Shown here: positions 19,600-29,273 of the stretch, one piece after another
How positions within the stretch are numbered: the first letter of the stretch is position 1
How the letters are laid out: each line of letters opens with the position of its first letter
From: Halocaridina rubra
Taxonomy: Eukaryota > Arthropoda > Malacostraca > Decapoda > Atyidae
Assembly (NCBI GenBank): GCA_037179515.1
Contig: JAXCGZ010002370.1
Location: 1 to 64,000, forward strand
Direction: 5' to 3'
DNA: 64,000 bases
Position numbers and translations under genes: made by a program
Notes under the pieces: model-generated
What the model saw: only the letters and a program-made list of their open reading frames with translations
Databases searched by the model: none
What the model was told of the DNA's origin: nothing

Positions 19600-20679
19600 A
19601 TGACGCCATCTCTGTCCCAAACCTCTCCCACCCATGGGTCGGGAGGAGGGGTAGCCATCAGGGGACTTAAACAGAGAATCAAGAAGTTAGAGGAAATGGT
19701 TATAAGCCTTGATGATAAAATTCGGAATATGGATGGAGAAATGAAAGAGAATGAAACACTCAGAGAACAAATAAGATCTTTGGAGGAAGCAAATAAAGCA
19801 CAAGGGCAGGAGAGAAAGGAACTAGAAAAAAGAATAAAGAAGCTGGAAGGGGAAAAGAGTCAACTAGAATCTAGAATTTCTAAACAAGAAGATAAAAACA
19901 AACAGCTGAATGACAACCTAAAGGAATTAGATGTTAGTTCACTGCTCTCTTCTGAGAGAGACGAGATTGCTGCTTGGAATGTCCAGATTAAGGAAAACAT
20001 TGAACAGTTCAGAAAAGAGTTCCAGGAGCTGAATATGGAAAATGATGCCATGAAAACTTCCTTTGCTGATGCACTAGAGGGGAATATGGCAGTAAAAGAG
20101 GCTGTAAAGGTGGTGGCACTGGAAAACATACAAACAGTTGACTACAAAGAGACAGTAATCAAAAAAATGAAAGAGGTTGTGATGGAAAGGGCAAACCCAC
20201 TCATCAGACAGGCACTTGATAAGGAGAAGACAGTGGTAATCTCAGGCATAAGTGAATCCCAGGAGCCAACATGGCAGGGGAGACTTGAAGAAAATAAAGC
20301 TAGGGTTGTAGACCTGATAAGAAAGCTTGGAGTAGTATGTGGTCCTGAGGATATTGTAAACATACACCAACTAGGTAAATATTCGAGGGAAGGAAAGCCG
20401 AGACCAACAAAAGTAACCTTAGAGAGGGGGGAAACATGTAGGGAAATATTGTTGAGAAAAAAAAGTCTAAAAGACCTTCAAGAATGCAAAGAAGTGTTCA
20501 TTAGACGATACAGAACACAGGAAGAGATGGGAAAGATCAAAAACTTGTTGCGAGAGGCAAGAAGGTTAAATGATGAAAGAAATGAAGAAGAGAAGAAAAA
20601 TTTTCGTTACAGAGTACTTCCAGACAAAGGGGAGATAAAGAAGATAATGACAGAAGATCAGGGGATGGGGCCTCATTAA
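19600..20679 (+). CDS. LINE-A ORF1 protein, second intact copy
   Basis: 359 aa, the same length and domain order as the ORF1 at 13622: a long coiled coil (about 22-150), then the RRM-like part with VVISGISESQEPTWQG and HQLGKYSREGKPRP. About a dozen amino-acid differences separate the two, such as DALEGNMAVKE here against DALKGNVAVKE. The ATG sits in the context AAAAATGAC and is shared by all copies. ORF1 RNA-binding activity is inferred from family layout only. Confidence 0.87.
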   Translation: MTPSLSQTSPTHGSGGGVAIRGLKQRIKKLEEMVISLDDKIRNMDGEMKENETLREQIRSLEEANKAQGQERKELEKRIKKLEGEKSQLESRISKQEDKNKQLNDNLKELDVSSLLSSERDEIAAWNVQIKENIEQFRKEFQELNMENDAMKTSFADALEGNMAVKEAVKVVALENIQTVDYKETVIKKMKEVVMERANPLIRQALDKEKTVVISGISESQEPTWQGRLEENKARVVDLIRKLGVVCGPEDIVNIHQLGKYSREGKPRPTKVTLERGETCREILLRKKSLKDLQECKEVFIRRYRTQEEMGKIKNLLREARRLNDERNEEEKKNFRYRVLPDKGEIKKIMTEDQGMGPH

Positions 20680-23507
20680 GATTGTTATACACAAATGCTG
20701 ATGGATTAGCTGGTAAGGCAGTAGAATTAAAAGATAGGATTCACAACAGTAAGGCAGATATAGTAGCAATTACAGAGACTAAGTTGAGTAAGGACATAAA
20801 CAGTGTCACAGTTTTTCCTAAGGGCTTCAGAATACTAAGGGTTGAAATATCTGAGAGGACTGGTGGAGGGATAGCACTGCTCCTAAGTGAGAGGATTCAA
20901 GTTGAAGAAATAAACTTGGCTATAGAAAGTGAGTTCAAGGAAATTTCTTGTTGCTCGCATAAATACTGGGTCAGAGAGCATTATAATAACTGTTGTATAC
21001 AACCCACCAAGGAACCAAAATAGGCTTGAAGTTTATGAGGAAAGTCATATAGGTACTATTGAAGTCATAAACTCAGTTGTTAACATGGCACGGGGAAAAA
21101 ATGTAGGATTTTGATTATGGGAGACTTTAATCATAAAGAGATAGATTGGATAAACCTTGACCCACACAGTGGTGAGGACTCATTCGGGGCAAGATTCCTA
21201 GATTGCGTACAAGGGAATTTCCTACACCAACATGTAATGGAACCAACAAGGGCCAGGGGTGGGGATGAGCCATCACTACTTGATCTAGTGTTCACAGATA
21301 ATGTGTTGGATATTGAAAATATTGAGTATGAACCACCAATTGGAAAGAGTGACCACTGTGTGTTGTTGATGGAGTATATCATTGAAGATATTCTTCCTGA
21401 GAGTAGAGGCACTGAGGACATGAGGAGGAACTATCGAAAAGGAGATTACATCAAAATGAATGAGCTTTTTGCAGTTATTGACTGGAGAACCTTATTTTAC
21501 AACAAATCTGTACAAGAAATGTATGACATCTTTTGTGAGAAATATGGGAAGATAGTAGATTGCTGCATATACCTGTCACCAAAGTAGGTGTAACTCATGC
21601 CAGAGAGAAATGGTTCGATAATGGGTGTAAAAGAGCTAAGGAGTGGAGAGACAAATGCTGGAAAAGGTATAGGAGGAGAAAAAACATAAATGCCTGGCAA
21701 AACTACAAAAGAGCAAGAAATGACTACCTAAGTAAAAGGAGAGAGGCAGAGAGAGATTATGAGAGGGACATCACCAGGAAGGCTAAAGAAAATCCCAAGC
21801 TTTTCCACAGCTTTATCAGAGGAAAACTGAAGGTAAAAGAACAGGTTTTAAGGCTAAAGAGAGCGGATGGAAGCATCACTGAGACGGATGAAGAGATCTG
21901 CAAAGAATTGAACAAGGAGTTTCAGTCAGTATTTACAGTAGAAAATACCCCACCCCCTCAGATTGCAGTGATAGAAGCTCAAGGGCCGGTATTAGAGAAC
22001 ATCAACCTTACAGCCACAGAGGTATGCAAAGCGCTGATGGATTTAGATGTTCATAAAGCTACAGGTCCCGATGACATATCCCCTCATGTGCTTAAAAAAT
22101 GCGCAAACACAATATCAGTGGCACTAAGTATCATATTTAAGGAGTCACTGGAGTCGGGGGAGATTCCAAGATGCTGGAAACAAGCAAATGTGATACCTAT
22201 CTTCAAAAAGGGAAGGAGGGATACGGCTCTGAACTATAGACCAGTTTCCTTGACCAGCATAGTTTGCAAAGTTATGGAGAAACTACTAAGGAAACATATC
22301 TCTCTTCACTTGGAATCCTTCAACTTTTTGTCAGTGAGGCAACATGGCTTCAGAGAAGGTAGATCAACAGTAACAAACTTATTAGAATTTTATGATGAGG
22401 TAAGCCAAATCTTACAGGAAAGAGAGGGCTGGGCAGATTGCATATTCCTAGACTTCCAGAAAGCGTTTGACACTGTTCCACATGGGAGACTTATTAGGAA
22501 GCTGCACTCAATGGCTAGAATAGGTGGAAATGTTTTGGAATGGATAAAAACTTACTTAGAAGGAAGGGAACAGAGGGTTAGAGTAAGACACTCAGTGTCT
22601 GAATGGAGAAGAGTTAGTAGTGGAGTTCCACAGGGTTCAGTTTTAGGGCCACTTTTGTTCCTTGTATATGTAAATGACCTACCAGAGTCTGTAAATTCAT
22701 TCATGAATATGTTTGCAGATGATGCAAAGATTGTGAAGAAAGTACAAAACGAGAACAATGGTAGAGAACTTCAGGAGGATCTAAATAATCTGCATGAGTG
22801 GTCAGAAAAGTGGCTAATGAAATTCAATACTTCAAAATGTAAGGTAATGAGAATGGGTACAAGTGCAAGAAGGCCCAAGCTTGACTACTCGGTGGCTGGA
22901 GTACAACTTCAAGAGACAGAAAATGAGAGAGATCTAGGAGTAAACATACTGGCAGATTTGTCTCCAGAAATACATATAAATGGTATAGTAAGGGCAGCAT
23001 ATGCATTCTTATCAAATGTAAGGGTAGCCTTCAGGCACATGGACAAGGAAATGTTCAGAAATATTTATGTAACCTATGTGAGGCCAAAACTGGAATATGC
23101 AGCCCCCTTTTGGAATCCGCACTTGAAAAAGCACATAGCTAAGCTTGAAAAAGTTCAAAGACATGCCACGAAACTGGTGCCAGAAATACGCAATCTCAGT
23201 TATGATGAGAGGCTGAGGGAATTAAACTTACCATCACTCGAAACTAGAAGAGTAAGGTGGGATATGGTGACAGTCTTTAAATTCCTTCATGGTTATGATA
23301 GAGTGGATAGGGATCGATATTTCGATATGGCTGGCTCTAGAACTAGAGGTCATAGTTTGAAGCTTCGTAAGAAAACTTGTTTGCAGGATGTAAGGAAATA
23401 CTTTTTTCAGTGTAAGGGTAGTTGATAATTGGAATTGGCTAAGCGAGGAGGTAGTTAATGCTATCTCAATCCATAGTTTTAAGGACAGGTATGATAAGTA
23501 TCACTAA
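20586..23507 (+). pseudogene. LINE-A ORF2, broken by several frameshifts
   Basis: Compared with the intact ORF2 at 23687: an extra A near 20940 (CAAGGAAATTTC), a lost base or two near 21095-21105 (CACGGGGAAAAAATG), a two-base insertion near 21568 (GCATATACCTG) and an extra T near 23405. The endonuclease motifs (GDFNHKEIDW, SDHCVLL) and RT motifs (LDFQKAFDTVPH, VPQGSVLGPLL, FADDAKIV) all survive in separate frames. The longest clean piece is 21560-23425. The damage is recent and small, and no large deletion is present. Confidence 0.88.
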
Positions 23508-23584
23508 GTCTAAAATGGAACCGATGAGGAGACGGGAAGATACGAGCTTTGGGCTCTTTCCCGTAAACACAATTAGGTAATCAC

Positions 23585-26500
23585 AAGAAGAGAAGAGAAG
23601 AAAAATTTTCGTTACGGAATACTTCCAGACAAAGGGGAGTTAAAGAAGATAATGACAGAAGATCAGGGGATGGGGCCTCATTAAGATTGTTATACACAAA
23701 TGCTGATGGATTAGCTGGTAAGGCAGTAGAATTAAAAGATAGGATTCACAACAGTAAGGCAGATATAGTAGCAATTACAGAGACTAAGTTGAGTGAGGAC
23801 ATAAACAGTGTCACAGTTTTTCCTAAGGGCTTCAGAATACTAAGGGTCGAAAGATCTGAGAGGACTGGTGGAGGGATAGCACTGCTCATAAGTGAGAGGA
23901 TTCAAGTTGAAGAGATAAACTTGGCTATAGAAAGTGAGTTCAGGGAATTTCTTGTTGCTCGCATAAATACTGGGTCAGAGAGCATTATAATAACTGTTGT
24001 ATACAACCCACCAAGGAACCAAAATAGGCTTGAAATTTATGAGGAAAGTCATATAGGTACGATTGAAGTCATAAACTCAGTTGTTAACATGGCGCGGGAG
24101 AAAAAATGTAGGATTTTGATTATGGGAGACTTTAATCATAAAGAGATAGATTGGATAAATCTTGACCCACACAGTGGTGAGGACTCCTTTGGGGCAAGAT
24201 TCCTAGATTGCGTACAAGGGAATTTCCTACACCAACATGTAATGGAACCAACAAGAGCCAGGGGTGGGGATGAGCCATCACTACTTGATCTGGTGTTCAC
24301 AGATAATGTGTTGGATATTGAAAATATTGAGTATGAACCACCAATTGGAAAGAGTGACCACTGTGTGTTGTTGATGGAGTATATCATTGAAGACATTCTT
24401 CCTGAGAGTAGATGCACTGAGGACATGAGGAGGAACTATCAGAAAGGAGATTACATCAAAATGAATGAGCTTTTTGCAGTTATTGACTGGAGAACCTTAT
24501 TTTGCAACAAATCTGTACAAGAAATGTATGACATCTTTTGTGAGAAATATGGGAAGATTGTAGATTGCTGCATACCTGTCACCAAAGTAGGTGTAATTCA
24601 TGCCAGAGAGAAATGGTTCGATAATGGGTGTAAAAGAGCTAAGGAGTGGAGAGACAAATGCTGGAAAAGGTATAGGAGGAGAAAAAACATAAATGCCTGG
24701 CAAACCTACAAAAGAGCAAGAAATGACTACCTAAGTAAAAGGAGAGAGGCAGAGAAAGATTATGAGAGGGACATCACCAGGAAGGCGAAAGAAAATCCCA
24801 AGCTTTTCCACAGCTTTATCAGAGGAAAACTGAAGGTAAAAGAACAGGTTTTAAGGCTAAAGAGAGCGGATGGAAGCATCACTGAGACGGACGAAGAGAT
24901 CTGCAAAGAATTGAACAAGGAGTTTCAGTCAGTATTTACAGTAGAAAATACCCCACCCCCTCAGATTGCAGTGATAGAAGCTCAAGGGCCGGTATTAGAG
25001 AACATTAACCTTACAGCCACAGAGGTATGCAAAGCGCTGATGGATTTAGATGTTCATAAAGCTACAGGTCCTGATGACATATCCCCTCATGTGCTTAAAA
25101 AATGCGCAAACACAATATCAGTGGCACTAAGTATCATATTTAAGGAGTCATTGGAGTGGGGGGAGATTCCAAGATGCTGGAAACAAGCAAATGTGATACC
25201 TATCTTCAAAAAGGGAAGGAGGGATACGGCTCTGAACTATAGACCAGTTTCCTTGACCAGCATAGTTTGCAAAGTTATGGAGAAACTACTAAGGAAACAT
25301 ATCTCTCTTCACTTGGAATCCTTCAACTTTTTGTCAGTGAGGCAACATGGCTTCAGAGAAGGAAGATCAACAGTAACAAACTTATTAGAATTTTATGATG
25401 AGGTAAGCCAAATCTTACAGGAAAGAGAGGGCTGGGCAGATTGCATATTCCTAGACTTCCAGAAAGCGTTTGACACTGTTCCACATGGGAGACTTATTAG
25501 GAAGCTGCAATCAATGGCTAGAATAGGTGGAAATGTCTTGGAATGGATAAAAACTTACTTAGAAGGAAGGGAACAGAGGGTTAGAGTAAGACACTCAGTG
25601 TCTGAATGGAGAAGAGTTAGTAGTGGAGTTCCACAGGGTTCAGTTTTAGGGCCACTTTTGTTCCTTGTATATGTAAATGACCTACCAGAGTCTGTAAATT
25701 CATTCATGAATATGTTTGCAGATGATGCAAAGATTGTGAAGAAAGTAAAAAACGAGAACAATGGTAGAGAACTTCAGGAGGATCTAAATAATCTGCATGA
25801 GTGGTCAGAAAAGTGGCTAATGAAATTCAATACCTCAAAATGTAAGGTAATGAGAATGGGTACAAGTGCAAGAAGGCCCAAGCTTGACTACTCGGTGGCT
25901 GGAGTACAACTTCAGGAGACAGAAAATGAGAGAGATCTAGGAGTAAACATATTGGCAGATTTGTCTCCAGAAATACATATAAATGGCGTAGTAAGGGCAG
26001 CATATGCATTCTTATCAAATGTAAGGGTAGCCTTCAGGCACATGGACAAGGAAATGTTCAGAAATATTTATGTAACCTATGTGAGGCCAAAACTCGAATA
26101 TGCAGCCCCCTTTTGGAATCCGCACTTGAAAAAGCACATAGCTAAGCTTGAAAAAGTTCAAAGACATGCCACGAAACTGGTGCCAGAAATACGCAATCTC
26201 GGTTATGATGAGAGGCTGAGGGAATTAGACTTGCCATCACTCGAAGCTAGAAGAGTAAGGGGGGATATGGTGACAGTCTTTAAATTCCTTCATGGTTATG
26301 ATAGAGTGGATAGGGATCGATATTTCGATATGGCTGGCTCTAGAACTAGAGGTCATAGTTTGAAGCTTCGGAAGAAAACTTGTTTGCAGGATGTAAGGAA
26401 ATACTTTTTCAGTGTAAGAGTAGTTGATAATTGGAATTCGCTAAGCGAGGAGGTAGTTAATGCTACCTCAATCCATAGTTTTAAGGACAGGTATGATAAG

Positions 26501-26609
26501 TATCACTAAGTCTAAAAATGGAACCGATCAGGAGACGGGAAGATACGAGCTTTGGGCTCTTTCCCGTAAACACAATTAGGTAATCACAATTAGGTAATCA
26601 CACACAAAT
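23585..26609 (+). mobile_element. LINE-A copy 7 (intact ORF2, no ORF1)
   Basis: Starts within the last 90 bases of ORF1, directly after the GGTAATCAC tail of copy 6, and keeps the ORF1/ORF2 overlap. The full ORF2 is open. The tail has two AATTAGGTAATCAC units then CACACAAATCACACACA. Very close to copy 1, so it is among the youngest copies here. Confidence 0.92.
23687..26509 (+). CDS. LINE-A ORF2 polyprotein, intact: AP endonuclease plus reverse transcriptase
   Basis: 940 codons with no interruption. The N-terminal endonuclease (about 1-235) nicks target DNA and keeps all expected motifs: YTNADGL (Asn), ITETKL (Glu), VVYNPPRN, IMGDFNHKEIDW (Asp/Asn) and SDHCVLL (Ser-Asp-His). A basic linker (about 300-380, KRYRRRKNINAW) leads into the RT (about 480-720), with NYRPVSLTS, LDFQKAFDTVPH, the canonical VPQGSVLGPLL and FADDAKIV. 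The C-terminal domain ends RVVDNWNSLSEEVV. The frame is open upstream of the TTG at 23687 into the ORF1 remnant and has no early ATG, so translation probably depends on ORF1. One unusual residue is SLEWGEIP where other copies have SLESGEIP. Confidence 0.93.
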   Translation: MLYTNADGLAGKAVELKDRIHNSKADIVAITETKLSEDINSVTVFPKGFRILRVERSERTGGGIALLISERIQVEEINLAIESEFREFLVARINTGSESIIITVVYNPPRNQNRLEIYEESHIGTIEVINSVVNMAREKKCRILIMGDFNHKEIDWINLDPHSGEDSFGARFLDCVQGNFLHQHVMEPTRARGGDEPSLLDLVFTDNVLDIENIEYEPPIGKSDHCVLLMEYIIEDILPESRCTEDMRRNYQKGDYIKMNELFAVIDWRTLFCNKSVQEMYDIFCEKYGKIVDCCIPVTKVGVIHAREKWFDNGCKRAKEWRDKCWKRYRRRKNINAWQTYKRARNDYLSKRREAEKDYERDITRKAKENPKLFHSFIRGKLKVKEQVLRLKRADGSITETDEEICKELNKEFQSVFTVENTPPPQIAVIEAQGPVLENINLTATEVCKALMDLDVHKATGPDDISPHVLKKCANTISVALSIIFKESLEWGEIPRCWKQANVIPIFKKGRRDTALNYRPVSLTSIVCKVMEKLLRKHISLHLESFNFLSVRQHGFREGRSTVTNLLEFYDEVSQILQEREGWADCIFLDFQKAFDTVPHGRLIRKLQSMARIGGNVLEWIKTYLEGREQRVRVRHSVSEWRRVSSGVPQGSVLGPLLFLVYVNDLPESVNSFMNMFADDAKIVKKVKNENNGRELQEDLNNLHEWSEKWLMKFNTSKCKVMRMGTSARRPKLDYSVAGVQLQETENERDLGVNILADLSPEIHINGVVRAAYAFLSNVRVAFRHMDKEMFRNIYVTYVRPKLEYAAPFWNPHLKKHIAKLEKVQRHATKLVPEIRNLGYDERLRELDLPSLEARRVRGDMVTVFKFLHGYDRVDRDRYFDMAGSRTRGHSLKLRKKTCLQDVRKYFFSVRVVDNWNSLSEEVVNATSIHSFKDRYDKYH

Positions 26610-26616
26610 CACACAC

Positions 26617-26884
26617 AGGCTCTAGAACTAGAGGTTATAGTTTGAAGCTTCGTAAGAAAGCTTCTTTGCAGGCTGTAAGGAAATACTTTTTCAGTGTAAG
26701 AGTTGTTGATAATTGGAATTCGCTAAGCGAGGAGGTAGTTAATGCTATCTCAATGCATAGTTTTAAGGACAGGTATGATAAGTATCACTAAGTGTAAAAT
26801 GGAACCGATGAGGAGACGGGAAGATACGAGCTTTGGGCTCTTTCCCGTAAGCACAATTAGGTAAGTACAATTAGGTAAGTACAC
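26617..26884 (+). mobile_element. LINE-A copy 8 (very short 5'-truncated)
   Basis: Begins GGCTCTAGAACTAGAGG after an AC-rich junction and covers the last 50 codons of ORF2 plus the 3' UTR. The tail units are a variant, AATTAGGTAAGTAC twice, followed by CACACAC. Confidence 0.88.
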
Positions 26885-26968
26885 ACACTGTGTATTGTTG
26901 ATGGAGTATATCATTGAATATATTCTGCCTGAGAGTAGAGGCACTGAGGACATGAGGAGGAACTATCC
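26885..26968 (+). mobile_element. LINE-A copy 9 (fragment cut by an LTR)
   Basis: Starts CACTGTGTATTGTTGATGG at the AC end of copy 8. This is the end of the endonuclease (SDHCVLLMEY region). It stops at GGAACTATC where family G LTR sequence begins. The matching downstream LINE-A sequence is not directly on the other side of the block, so the two flanks are not a clean insertion site. Confidence 0.8.
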
Positions 26969-27247
26969 TGTCGCATGACTGAAGTCGTGCTAAAGCCAGA
27001 ATCTGAAACTGTAACAAGTCGTGAAGAGAAACGTGAGAGGCTAGAGGTCAAGGGTGAAACAGAATACTCTCCCAATTGTTTTTCTGCGGTACGGTCAATG
27101 TTTGTAGAAAGTGTCAAGGAGATATATGACCGGACCCATGGGACTTAGCATCCGGCATCAAGTACCGGAAGAGGATGGGAAAGGCCAAGAAGTTAGCCAT
27201 TTCCTAAACCACAAGAAACACAAACATTTGACCCGTATGTATGTACA

Positions 27248-28175
27248 TGCCCTAGTTACAGTAAAAATATGAATCATGTAGAACATTGGTATGTACGAAC
27301 ATTTAAAATGCGATGGACAATAACATAAATGGTAAATTCCTATCATTACTATGGGGCATTGATTTGTCTTAAAATTAGGCCTTAAAAAACTACTCCTGAA
27401 ACAAAATATTTGTTACGATGTGAAAAGTCAGAAAACATTCATCATTTCAATATGCAATTCCTATTCAGAGACAAACTGATATGAGAACTTAATGAACACA
27501 AAGATTAAATCATGATTCAAACAATGATAATGCTAAAGCAAAACAATGATATTATTTAGGCAGAAGACAGCTTATTACTATCGGTGCAAATCATACAATT
27601 TATCAAAGGCACTTATTAAAAAACTATATTTAAAGGAGTCTCTGAGTTGTCGCTTAAAATTATCTTAAAACTAGTAAAACAAAATAAAAAAAATAAAAAA
27701 TAAATTTGTCTTTTAGCACAGTGGTCAAAGACGGTGGGGACATTTTCTTTCCCATTTTTTCAGTTCTAATATGGGGGTACTTTTAATTAACTAATAAGGG
27801 ATTTTCCATACCCTTCTTTCTCTCTTCACTAAAGTTTGGACATGTATGGGGATTCCCTTTTTTCTGGGATTTCATCAATTCGTTTACATGGCTTTTTAAA
27901 GTGTTATTAAGATATTAAAGACTTTTTTTTTTCTTTGCCTTGCTCATGAAATTCTTGCTAGGCGTTATTCAACGGTTTCTCTGTCCTCATTTTTTCACTC
28001 CCCCGCCATCTTCACTGCAGGCCCAGGTTCATACACTACCATAAATTATCTTCTTTCTAAGATAGGCAAGACAAAGAGGAAGCGATCGATGCACCTTCCA
28101 AATCCCTCCAGCCTGGCTTTTTCGTCCTACCCTCGGGCCGATCTTGACTAAGACCACCCTGTAGGAGACCTGCAA
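27248..28175 (-). repeat. Family G 3' internal region, minus copy
   Basis: Reverse complement of most of 33053-34110, and also of the internal part of the element at 10268-12496. Non-coding in every copy. It ends at GTAGGAGACC, the same place where the plus copy at 33053 begins. Confidence 0.8.
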
Positions 28176-29207
28176 CGTCAGCGCGATTCTCTTCAGTACT
28201 GCATACACATGTACCTTTGAAGCAGACCTCGGGATGAAAATTTGAGCCTATGTCACTACCTACAGTTGTAAGAAAGGTTCCCTATGACTTCGGGGTACCA
28301 ACAATGGCCATACGTCGGTAATCTGAGGCTATAATTTGCCTCCCCTGCAACTGCAAGTGATTGCAATCTCTATTCAATGGGCAACAGGGACTTATTTGAG
28401 AGAGAACAAAATCTAAAGACTTTTAGAACTTGCAGGTCGGGGATGCCCAGGAATAGGGTGGTAATGGAAGGTATGTGTCTACACAACTAGGTTATTATTC
28501 CAAGATACTTAGGACTTAGCTGAGAAACTGATACATAACATTACTATACTATAGATATCAAAAAGAACAATCATTAAATACTGAGAAAAGCCACTAAAGA
28601 AATATTCTTATTAGCAGTGGCTACAGTAATATCAAGCATAAATTCAGATGAAAAATATAAATCATCAAGTTACTGCTGATTGCATTTCAAAAATAATAAT
28701 TAGCAACAGGCCATTGAGAGATAGCAACAATAACAGCCAACATCATAATAACATTACTAATGATCACAATCATAATAAGAATAATAAAAAATAAAATAAA
28801 AATACTAAATCAGGATTAGCAATATATATACAATGGAGACTGGCATTCAGAAGTAAGAACAGAGTTCTATACTTATATTTCATAGTAATGCTCATTCTAA
28901 CACAGTCTCTTTTACTATTCAAATTCCTGCTGTCATAACATGTATATATATAGAGCATAAGTGGCAACTTGCTGGCTCCCCAATTTGTCAATGGGAGTTT
29001 TTATCTATTCTCTAAACAGTTGCGATATGTGGCGAAAGTATTTATGCAATAACAGCATGCAAAAATTTATCAACTGAAATAAAATGTAGGCACAATTATC
29101 GCCTAGCTTCGCTGAAAAAAAAAAAACAAAAAAAAAAAGAATCAATGACGGCAACATTCTTTTAGCATCGGAAGGAGCTTATGTCAGTCTCAGAGTAGAG
29201 TGAAAGG

Positions 29208-29273
<66 letters not shown>

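Larger units (their letters stand above)
19135..23584 (+). mobile_element. LINE-A copy 6 (near full length, ORF2 frameshifted)
   Basis: Truncated within the 5' UTR. Its first 26 bases (19135-19160) form a perfect palindrome centred on AGTACT, half of it normal LINE-A sequence. ORF1 is intact. ORF2 has at least four small indels. The 3' end carries the NWLSEEVVNAIS coding variant and one tail unit, and copy 7 follows directly. Confidence 0.9.

Noticed and set aside
12711..26968. CRISPR-like or satellite array reading of the repeated units
   Set aside because: The repeats are kilobase-scale LINE copies of unequal length, not short regular repeats with unique spacers.
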